A stretch of DNA of 6,468 nt from contig HF994924.1 in NCBI GenBank assembly GCA_000434295.1, positions 7,495 through 13,962 on the forward strand. The letters run 5' to 3'. This stretch comes from Acetobacter sp. CAG:977 (lineage in GTDB: Bacteria; Pseudomonadota; Alphaproteobacteria; CAAGCB01; CAG-977). The notes below the pieces were generated by a model that saw only the letters and a program-made list of their open reading frames with translations, did not search any database and was not told where the DNA came from. Within the stretch, counting starts at the first letter, position 1. The number at the start of each line of letters is the position of its first letter. A program made the position numbers and the translations under genes. Below, one piece after another: positions 1 to 5,170 of this stretch.

Positions 1-290
1 CCCATACCGCCACGGATGACGGCGACGTTTTCGTAGCCCGCTTCTTCCAAACGTTGCGCGGCGACGGAAGCCCTTTTCCCGCTTTGACACAAAACATAAA
101 TCGTTTTGCCTTCGGGACTGTGTTCTTTTAAAAATTCGGCGGCATCAAAACGCGGCAGTTCAACGAAATAATGTTTCCGCTTTAAAGAAACGTCCGAATG
201 TTCGTTGCCGTTTCGGACGTCAACGATAAACGCGTCTTCGGGGACGTCGTCAAAATCGACCAAGGTTTTGTATAATCCGTTATTTTCCAT
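1..290 (-). CDS. Single-domain rhodanese (sulfurtransferase-like), C-terminus cut by window edge
   Basis: The 96 complete codons visible read as a rhodanese domain. There is an early I-V-D-V-R strand (residues 22-26), then V-L-C-Q-S-G-K-R (66-73) with the presumed persulfide-forming cysteine at residue 68 in a C-x-x-G-x-R loop, then A-A-Q-R-L-x-x-A-G-Y and the terminal R-G-G-M. The family moves sulfane sulfur between thiols through a cysteine persulfide, usually in the cytoplasm. The usual G-H-I-x-G-A segment after the DVR strand is not recognisable and is replaced by a charged stretch, so substrate choice may differ. The ATG is preceded by AAAGGAAAATCTT, a good ribosome binding site that lies inside the last codons of the upstream flavoprotein gene. 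The two genes overlap by 11 bases, which implies co-transcription and probably translational coupling. The last part of the domain, and any fused domain, lies beyond base 1. The fold is clear; the physiological sulfur donor and acceptor are inference. Confidence 0.88.
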   Translation of the reverse strand, partial: MENNGLYKTLVDFDDVPEDAFIVDVRNGNEHSDVSLKRKHYFVELPRFDAAEFLKEHSPEGKTIYVLCQSGKRASVAAQRLEEAGYENVAVIRGGM

Positions 291-1905
291 AAGATTTTCC
301 TTTGGTTAAAGTTTTGTAATACGTCCATCCGCCGGCATAACTCAGAACGTTTTCAAAACCGTTTTGCATCAAAATGCGCGCGGCGACATAGCTGGTATAG
401 CCTTTGAAACAATGAACCATGACGGTTTTGTTTTTCGGCAGTTCCGAGATTCTGGAACGGAGCTGGGCGGCGGGAATGTTCACGGCACCGTCAATGTGTT
501 CTTGGTTATAGACGGATTCGGGACGCACGTCCAAGACCAGCATATCGTCAAATGAGGTTCCGAAGAAAGGTTTGACGAGCTTTTGACGGACGTTTTCTAT
601 CGCCATGCCGATTAAGTTGACGGGGTCTTTTGCTCCGGAGTACGGCGGCGCATAGCACAGTTCCGCGTCTCTTAAATCTGTTGTCGTGCCGTTTAAGCGC
701 ATAATCGTGGCTATGACGTCAATGCGTTTGTCGACGCCTTCTTTTCCGACGGCCTGAGCGCCGAAAATTTTTCCGCTTTCGGTATCGTAGAGGACTTTCA
801 ACGTCAGCGGTTCGGCACCGGGATAATATCCCGCATGTGATGAACCGACGATGACCATCTTGTCGTATTTGACGCCGGCGCGTTCCAGCTGGCGTTCGTT
901 GTTTCCCGTAAAGGCGGCGGTCAGTTCAAAGACTTTGACAATGCCCGTTCCCTGCGTTCCCGTATAGGGGTAGGGGAAGTTTCCGACAATACTGTCGGCG
1001 ATTAAGCGCCCCTGCCTGTTCGCGGGCCCTGCCAAAGCGACGGCCACGCTTGCCGATGAAACAAAGTCTTTGACGGCAACGCTGTCGCCGCAGGCATAGA
1101 CGTCATTCAGGCTTGTTCTCATGTATTCGTCGGTAATGATGTATCCGCGTTCGTTCAGCTTGATGCCGGCCTGTTTTGCCAATTCCGTATCGGGGCGCAC
1201 GCCTGCAGCCAGAATAATAAAGTCGGCTGGGATTTCTTTTCCGGAATTAAGAAGGACGGACGTTTTCGTAACGGCTTTGATACCGTCGGAAAGGTACAGA
1301 TCCAGTCCGTTGTCGCGCATGGAATTTTGTACTTGGGCAACCATGTCGGCATCCAAAGGCATCAAGACTTGAGGCGCCAATTCCACCAAAGACGTTTTTA
1401 TTCCGGCGTGGCACAGGTTTTCGGCGGTTTCGACACCGATAAAGCCGCCGCCGACAACGACGGCGTTTTTCTTGGACTTATCGTGAATGAAAGCTTTGAT
1501 TTCGTCGGCGTCGGACAAATGTTTGACCACGAAATGCGGCAGGTTTTCAATTCCTTCGACAGGCGGGACGAAAGGCTCGACCCCTGTGGAAAGCACAAGC
1601 TTGTCATACGGATAAGCCTGTCCGTCGGCGGCAATGATTTCCTTTTTTTCGGGGTTGATGCGCGTGACGGGCATGTTCAGCTTGATTTCTATGTCAAACA
1701 GGTTCTTGAACAAAGCAGGTTTTGCGACTTGCATATTGTCTCTGTTTTCGATGACGCCGCCGATGTAATAGGGCAGGCCGCAGCTGGCGATGGAGGTTTC
1801 GTTTGTTTTTTCAAAGATTGTGATTTCAGCCGAATTGTCGAGCCTTCTTAACCTTGCGGCACAGCTGGCACCGCCTGCGCCGCCGCCGATAATGATGACT
1901 TTCAT
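280..1905 (-). CDS. CoA-disulfide reductase-like FAD/NAD(P)H flavoprotein with C-terminal rhodanese domain
   Basis: This 541-residue protein belongs to the pyridine nucleotide-disulfide oxidoreductase family, in the CoADR-rhodanese fusion subgroup. The N-terminal FAD-binding motif G-G-G-A-G-G-A is at residues 7-13. The single redox cysteine is Cys42 in S-C-G-L-P-Y-Y-I-G-G. The NAD(P)H motif V-V-G-G-G-F-I-G-V-E is at 150-159, and the second FAD motif V-Y-A-C-G-D at 269-274. A-P-P-Y-S-x-A-K-D-P-V-N further on is typical of CoA-disulfide reductases. From about residue 455 a rhodanese domain follows, with L-D-V-R-P and a presumed persulfide cysteine Cys499 in H-C-F-K-G-Y-T-S. Known relatives reduce CoA disulfide, CoA persulfide, polysulfide or other persulfides with NAD(P)H; the exact substrate here is not readable. 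The chosen ATG follows ACAGGAGAAATC, a strong ribosome binding site, and opens directly into the FAD fold. An upstream in-frame start at 1968 would add 21 unrelated residues. It is followed by an overlapping rhodanese gene and is divergent from rimO. Confidence 0.93.
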   Translation of the reverse strand: MKVIIIGGGAGGASCAARLRRLDNSAEITIFEKTNETSIASCGLPYYIGGVIENRDNMQVAKPALFKNLFDIEIKLNMPVTRINPEKKEIIAADGQAYPYDKLVLSTGVEPFVPPVEGIENLPHFVVKHLSDADEIKAFIHDKSKKNAVVVGGGFIGVETAENLCHAGIKTSLVELAPQVLMPLDADMVAQVQNSMRDNGLDLYLSDGIKAVTKTSVLLNSGKEIPADFIILAAGVRPDTELAKQAGIKLNERGYIITDEYMRTSLNDVYACGDSVAVKDFVSSASVAVALAGPANRQGRLIADSIVGNFPYPYTGTQGTGIVKVFELTAAFTGNNERQLERAGVKYDKMVIVGSSHAGYYPGAEPLTLKVLYDTESGKIFGAQAVGKEGVDKRIDVIATIMRLNGTTTDLRDAELCYAPPYSGAKDPVNLIGMAIENVRQKLVKPFFGTSFDDMLVLDVRPESVYNQEHIDGAVNIPAAQLRSRISELPKNKTVMVHCFKGYTSYVAARILMQNGFENVLSYAGGWTYYKTLTKGKSYGK

Positions 1906-1920
1906 GATTTCTCCTGTAAA

Positions 1921-1949
1921 AATAAAATATCTGTTTTGAAGTGTGCCAA
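1921..1949 (-). promoter_or_regulatory. Possible promoter of the flavoprotein-rhodanese operon
   Basis: Reading the minus strand, TTGGCA (5 of 6 to the -35 consensus) is followed after 17 bases by TTTATT (4 of 6 to the -10). It is the best sigma-70-like pair I find upstream of the flavoprotein. The predicted start would fall at about 1914, at the edge of the ribosome binding site, which gives an unusually short leader of about nine bases. This weakens the call. Confidence 0.3.
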
Positions 1950-1961
1950 AAGCCGTTTGGC
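1945..1961. promoter_or_regulatory. Short palindrome overlapping the candidate -35 box (possible operator)
   Basis: GCCAAA and TTTGGC form a perfect 6-bp inverted repeat separated by five bases (AGCCG). It overlaps the candidate -35 box of the flavoprotein operon, in the divergent region shared with rimO. No T-run follows on either side, so it is not a terminator. A repressor or redox-regulator site is possible, but arms this short can occur by chance in a 197-base gap. Confidence 0.25.
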
Positions 1962-2036
1962 GTAGCAATTAAAAAAAGATAAAACCCGAATCCGACAATC
2001 ATAAATAAATCCCGAAATCCGTTTTGGAAAAAAACT

Positions 2037-2065
2037 TTGACTCGGAAGGTCAAAGGACTCATTAT
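2037..2065 (+). promoter_or_regulatory. Sigma-70-like promoter of rimO
   Basis: TTGACT (5 of 6) and CATTAT (4 of 6) are separated by exactly 17 bases. A transcript would begin near 2072 and give a leader of about 31 bases before the rimO ATG at 2103. The position also argues against longer versions of RimO: the in-frame TTG at 2037 coincides with this -35 box and would not be transcribed from it. Confidence 0.55.
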
Positions 2066-2102
2066 CCCTTCAGGCGTGTTTATCTGGTACGGGTCTGCAA
2101 AA

Positions 2103-3443
2103 ATGGCTAAAAATCTGAAAAAAATCAAAGTCGGTTTTGTTTCTTTGGGATGTTCCAAGAATCAAATAGATACAGAAATGATGATGGCTCATTTGGCAGA
2201 GGACGGATTCGAAATAACGCCCGACGCGATGGAAGCCGACGTGATCGTCATCAATACCTGCGGTTTTATCGGCGACGCGAAACAGGAATCCGTCGATACG
2301 ATCATGGAAATGGCGGAATTGAAAAAAGCGGGGTCGCTGAAAAAGCTGATTGTCACGGGGTGTCTGGCGGAACGTTACAGGGAAAGCATTTTGCAGGAAT
2401 TGCCTGATGTTGATGCCGTTTTGGGGGTCGGCAGCGTTCATGATATAGCTCAAGCCGTCAAAGAGGCGTTCAAAGAAGATTCGGTGACCATGTTTAATGA
2501 TCCCGAAACGTGCGAATTGGGCGGGGAAAGAATTTTGACGACGCCGTCTTACATGGCGTATTTGCGTATTGCGGAGGGGTGTAACAACCGCTGTACATAT
2601 TGCGTTATTCCTTCAATACGCGGGAAATACCGTTCCCGGACGATGGAAAGCATTATTGAAGAAGCCAAGAAACTTGAAAAGCAGGGCGTCAAGGAACTGA
2701 ATCTGATAGCGCAGGACACGTCAAGCTACGGTTCGGATTTGTACGGCAAGCTGATGTTGCCCGAATTGTTGCGCCGCCTGTCTTCCGAAACGCAAATTCC
2801 GTGGTTCAGGCTGTTTTATTGTTATCCGGACAAGATTACGGACGAACTGATTTTTGAAATCAGGGATAATCCGCGCGTTCTTCACTATATAGACATTCCG
2901 ATACAGCATATTAACGATACGGTTTTGAAACGGATGAACCGTCACGGGAACAGAAAGCTGATAGAAGATTTGCTGTCGCGGTTGCGGACGAATATTCCCG
3001 ACATGGTTATTCGCACAACGGCGATTGTCGGGTTTCCGGGCGAGACGGAAGAACAGTTTAACGAACTTTTGGACTTTGTCGTAACGGCGAAATTCAACCG
3101 ATTCGGTGCGTTTTCTTATTCAAGAGAGGAAGGGACTCCGGCACACGATATGGCGGATCAGGTTGACGAAGACGAAAAGCTTGACCGTTACGAAGCCGTT
3201 ATGTCGGCGCAGGCGGATGTCAGCCTTGAATATCAACGTTCAAGGATTGGGACTCGAACGCTTGTTTTGTGCGAAGGCTATGACGGAGAACAATACCTCG
3301 GCAGAGATTATGCGAATGCCCCCGACATAGACGGTAAAATATATTTTTCAAGCAAACATTCCGTGCGGGAAGGCGACTTTGTCGAAGTGGAAATTTCGGA
3401 CGCGGATGATTACGATTTGTTCGGGAAAGCCGTTGAAAAGTAA
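2103..3443 (+). CDS. rimO: Ribosomal protein S12 (aspartate) methylthiotransferase RimO
   Basis: RimO is a radical SAM enzyme that adds a methylthio group to the beta-carbon of a conserved aspartate in ribosomal protein S12. This 446-residue protein matches the family length (about 440). The N-terminal methylthiotransferase domain has three cluster-binding cysteines: Cys17 (S-L-G-C-S-K-N), Cys53 (N-T-C-G-F-I) and Cys87 (T-G-C-L-A-E-R). The radical SAM motif C-x-x-x-C-x-x-C is at 160, 164 and 167 (G-C-N-N-R-C-T-Y-C-V-I-P). A C-terminal TRAM domain (about 376-446) carries A-P-D-I-D-G-K, a signature that separates RimO from the tRNA-modifying relatives MiaB and MtaB. The ATG at 2103 fits the family N-terminus (M-A-K-N-L-K-K-I-K-V-G-F-V-S-L-G-C) and the promoter just upstream. 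There is no clear Shine-Dalgarno before it, so an in-frame GTG at 2076 cannot be fully excluded. It is transcribed away from the sulfur operon and appears to be a single-gene unit. Confidence 0.96.
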   Translation: MAKNLKKIKVGFVSLGCSKNQIDTEMMMAHLAEDGFEITPDAMEADVIVINTCGFIGDAKQESVDTIMEMAELKKAGSLKKLIVTGCLAERYRESILQELPDVDAVLGVGSVHDIAQAVKEAFKEDSVTMFNDPETCELGGERILTTPSYMAYLRIAEGCNNRCTYCVIPSIRGKYRSRTMESIIEEAKKLEKQGVKELNLIAQDTSSYGSDLYGKLMLPELLRRLSSETQIPWFRLFYCYPDKITDELIFEIRDNPRVLHYIDIPIQHINDTVLKRMNRHGNRKLIEDLLSRLRTNIPDMVIRTTAIVGFPGETEEQFNELLDFVVTAKFNRFGAFSYSREEGTPAHDMADQVDEDEKLDRYEAVMSAQADVSLEYQRSRIGTRTLVLCEGYDGEQYLGRDYANAPDIDGKIYFSSKHSVREGDFVEVEISDADDYDLFGKAVEK

Positions 3444-3495
3444 ATAAAAAAGCTAAATAGATGCTTTTTATATTATTAAGTGTCATAAAAAAGCT
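3444..3495. repeat. Direct repeat of an 11-base A-rich element between rimO and the next gene
   Basis: The 11-mer ATAAAAAAGCT occurs at 3444-3454 and again at 3485-3495, both copies in the same orientation and 41 bases apart. The GCTTTTT at 3463-3469 is complementary to either copy, so two mutually exclusive hairpins can be drawn. The second copy touches the -35 box of the next gene. Confidence 0.5.
3446..3474 (+). terminator. Weak AT-rich hairpin after rimO, possible terminator
   Basis: Immediately after the rimO stop codon, AAAAAGC (3447-3453) and GCTTTTT (3463-3469) form a 7-bp stem with a nine-base loop, and the right arm itself supplies the T-run. Only two of the pairs are G-C, so termination may be inefficient. 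No better candidate lies before the next promoter. Confidence 0.4.
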
Positions 3496-3524
3496 TTGAA
3501 AGTTTCTATTTTTTTGTCTAAAAT
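3496..3524 (+). promoter_or_regulatory. Near-consensus promoter of the unrecognised 223-residue gene
   Basis: TTGAAA (5 of 6) and TAAAAT (5 of 6) are separated by 17 bases, the best spacing and match in the window. Transcription would start near 3531, about 33 bases before the ATG, and the leader contains a strong ribosome binding site. This suggests substantial constitutive expression independent of rimO. Confidence 0.7.
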
Positions 3525-3563
3525 TTCTTATAGAGGCTGTTTTTTTATATAAGGAGATTCGTT

Positions 3564-4235
3564 ATGCGTAAAGAAGAAGCATGGGAAAAACGCAGAGAAA
3601 CGTCTTTTCGCGATATCTTGGGCGAAATGGGTTATAAGAAAGAAGACGGCGATTTTATGGTCATCAGTGTTGATCCGAATGCTCCCAAGACGGAAATGAA
3701 CACCGGATATGTTATGGGGGGCTGGGAAAAGAAGGAACGTCCTCTTTATCCGCATGCCCGTACGGAAGAAGACGCCAGTAAACGGGCGCAAATGACGGAC
3801 AACGAATTCTGGGATAATGTGTGCACAAACGTGAACGGCGACGGCAAGATTGCGACGGGGATTACCGGATCCAACAACGGCGTTTATGCGGCATATATGT
3901 GGGGCAGCAACGAAGTAATCGTTACGCAAAATCCCAAAATTATCAGAGCATTGGAATCTCAGATGCATTTTGAATCCGATCAGATGTTTGTTCCGTTTTC
4001 GAACGGAGAAAAACCCAAAGATTTTCATAAGGCTCTGGAATGGGAACAGGTAAAACACGTCAGTTCTCATTCGACGAAAGAACCGCAACGTCTGATGACA
4101 AAAGAAGAAAAGGCGGAAGCCAAAAAACGTGAAGAATTTTTGAAATCGCTTCAATCGGACAACGCGAAACCCGCCGCGACGGTGTCGAATCCTTTGCGCG
4201 ACGCGGTAATTTCCCGCAAGACAAAAGGGTACTGA
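3564..4235 (+). CDS. Unrecognised soluble protein, 223 residues
   Basis: I do not recognise this protein. The start is well supported by AAGGAG eight bases before the ATG, a near-consensus promoter upstream, and a strong terminator just after the stop. No signal peptide or membrane segment is visible, so it is probably cytoplasmic. The first 30 residues are highly charged and likely helical. Residues 30-165 look like a mixed globular domain with five tryptophans over the whole chain (7, 54, 83, 113, 160), one cysteine (87), a Y-V-M-G-G-W patch (49-54) and a Gly/Asn-rich stretch N-V-N-G-D-G-K-I-A-T-G-I-T-G-S-N-N-G (89-106). Residues 178-198 are Lys/Glu-rich and probably a single helix; the tail is polar and basic. 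The N-x-N-G-D-G-K-I piece recalls a calcium loop, but the acidic residues expected at the first and twelfth positions are absent. A longer antisense open frame covers this region, but its Phe/Arg-rich composition and lack of signals mark it as a shadow. Confidence 0.8.
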   Translation: MRKEEAWEKRRETSFRDILGEMGYKKEDGDFMVISVDPNAPKTEMNTGYVMGGWEKKERPLYPHARTEEDASKRAQMTDNEFWDNVCTNVNGDGKIATGITGSNNGVYAAYMWGSNEVIVTQNPKIIRALESQMHFESDQMFVPFSNGEKPKDFHKALEWEQVKHVSSHSTKEPQRLMTKEEKAEAKKREEFLKSLQSDNAKPAATVSNPLRDAVISRKTKGY

Positions 4236-4259
4236 TTTTAAGTTTGATAACGATTTTGG

Positions 4260-4293
4260 AAAAGTGCGCGACGAAATGTTGCGCACTTTTTTT
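4260..4293 (+). terminator. Strong intrinsic terminator of the 223-residue gene
   Basis: AAAAGTGCGC (4260-4269) pairs perfectly with GCGCACTTTT (4281-4290), a 10-bp stem that can extend into the loop through A-T, C-G and G-T pairs. The right arm runs into seven consecutive Ts (4287-4293). It lies 25 bases after the stop codon and separates this gene from the hydrolase transcript. Confidence 0.9.
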
Positions 4294-4316
4294 GTCGGTT
4301 AATAAAAAAATAATTC

Positions 4317-4347
4317 TTGACTTACAGTCTGCTCTAAATTTTAGGCT
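4317..4347 (+). promoter_or_regulatory. MerR-type promoter (19-base spacer with dyad) of the hydrolase gene
   Basis: TTGACT (4317-4322) and TAGGCT (4342-4347) are separated by 19 bases, longer than the 17 bases used by ordinary sigma-70 promoters. The spacer region carries an imperfect dyad: CTTACAG (4321-4327), TCTG, CTCTAAA (4332-4338), in which five of seven positions pair. An over-long spacer with a centred dyad is the hallmark of promoters activated by MerR-family regulators, which twist the DNA to realign the two boxes. The predicted start near 4354 leaves a leader of about 23 bases. No MerR-family gene is in the window. The reading as an activator site is inference from layout. Confidence 0.5.
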
Positions 4348-4376
4348 CTTAAGCATAATAAAAGAGGGGGCTCGAA

Positions 4377-5132
4377 ATGATTATAAAAAGGCAGGTTTGG
4401 TTTTTTCCGGCGAATCAGGAGCGCACGTTACACCTTTATTTGCCGGACGATTACGAATTTTCCGCCGAACGCTATCCCGTGATGTACATGTTCGACGGGC
4501 ACAATTTATTTTATGATTCGGATGCGACATACGGCAAAAGCTGGGGGTTTAAAGAGTTTTTGGACTCGTGGGACAAAAAGATTATTGTTGCCGGCATCGA
4601 GTGTTCGCACGAAGGCAACAATCGTTTAAAGGAATATTGCCCTTATTATTGGAATTCCGGCTGGGCGGGTGAAGTATACGGCACGGGCGACGAAACGATG
4701 CGCTGGATGGCGTATGATCTTAAACCGATGATAGATGCCGAATACAGGACTTGGTCGCATCGCGAAGCAACGGGAATAGGGGGCAGCAGCATGGGAGGAT
4801 TGATGTCTTTGTATGCGGCGATATGCTATAACAATGTTTATTCGAAGGCGGCATGCGTTTCTTCGGCGATTTCTTTTTGCGGCAAGGAATTGCGGGAGGC
4901 CGTTTCTGCAAACGATTTAAATCCGGATACGAAAGTTTTTCTCAGCTGGGGCAGTCAAGAAAGCCGTTCGCCGAAAGGCAAAGCCATTATGGCGTCTTGC
5001 AACCGTTCAATAAACGACAGGCTGTATAAGAAAGGATGCAGCCCGTTTTTGTACTGTCAGGAAGGCGGGCATCATTGCGAAGCCGATTGGGAAAAACAGG
5101 TTCCGTTATTTATGAATTGGCTTTGGAAATAA
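4377..5132 (+). CDS. Alpha/beta hydrolase, esterase D/Fes-like family
   Basis: This 251-residue protein has the layout of the putative-esterase family (esterase D, enterochelin-esterase-like). An N-terminal beta-rich part has R-T-L-H-L-Y-L-P (16-23), then Y-P-V-M-Y-M-F-D-G-H-N-L-F (33-45). The nucleophile elbow G-G-S-S-M-G-G (135-141) gives Ser138 as the likely catalytic serine. The C-terminal G-G-H-H-C-E-A-D-W (230-238) makes His233 the likely catalytic histidine. Glu195 in W-G-S-Q-E is the best candidate for the acid. The length is normal, and I see no signal peptide, so it is probably cytoplasmic. Relatives cleave carboxyl esters of varied substrates, including S-formylglutathione, siderophore esters and acetylated sugars; the substrate cannot be read here. 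The ATG follows AGAGGGGG, a purine-rich ribosome binding site. Expression is probably controlled through the MerR-type promoter upstream. It is transcribed alone and converges on the transporter gene. Confidence 0.87.
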   Translation: MIIKRQVWFFPANQERTLHLYLPDDYEFSAERYPVMYMFDGHNLFYDSDATYGKSWGFKEFLDSWDKKIIVAGIECSHEGNNRLKEYCPYYWNSGWAGEVYGTGDETMRWMAYDLKPMIDAEYRTWSHREATGIGGSSMGGLMSLYAAICYNNVYSKAACVSSAISFCGKELREAVSANDLNPDTKVFLSWGSQESRSPKGKAIMASCNRSINDRLYKKGCSPFLYCQEGGHHCEADWEKQVPLFMNWLWK

Positions 5133-5170
5133 AAATTAAGAGCCTCGTGAAGAGGCTCTTAATTTTTATT
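5128..5170. terminator. Bidirectional terminator shared by the hydrolase and transporter genes
   Basis: Bases 5128-5146 and 5152-5170 form a perfect 19-bp inverted repeat around the five-base loop GTGAA, with the GC-rich core GAGCCTC/GAGGCTC and A/T-runs on the two outer sides. It can therefore terminate transcription in both directions. The hydrolase stop codon (5130-5132) and the transporter stop codon (5166-5168, minus strand) both lie inside the stem, so neither gene has a separate 3' untranslated stretch before the hairpin. Confidence 0.93.

Noticed and set aside
1327..1851. Open frame of 174 codons on the plus strand opposite the flavoprotein
   Set aside because: It lies wholly inside a well-recognised gene, has no recognisable motif and no ribosome binding site; it is a by-product of the codon use of the flavoprotein.
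1903..1968. Longer flavoprotein beginning 21 residues upstream
   Set aside because: The extra residues match nothing in the family and overlap the candidate promoter, and the internal ATG has a much better ribosome binding site directly before the FAD motif.
3446..3495. Small RNA or riboswitch in the gap after rimO
   Set aside because: The pairing is AT-rich and weak, no conserved riboswitch core is visible, and the promoter and terminator elements account for most of the gap.
3828..3863. Possible EF-hand or dockerin calcium loop in the unknown protein (N-V-N-G-D-G-K-I)
   Set aside because: The loop lacks the acidic residue at the first position and the Glu/Asp at the twelfth (an Ile is there), and no second loop follows. 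The likeness is limited to the N-G-D-G-K core.
3528..4286. Open frame of 252 codons on the minus strand, longer than the 223-codon gene opposite it
   Set aside because: Its translation is rich in Phe, Arg and His without domain-like pattern, it has no ribosome binding site, and it runs through the terminator of the plus-strand gene. The plus-strand gene has promoter, ribosome binding site and terminator.
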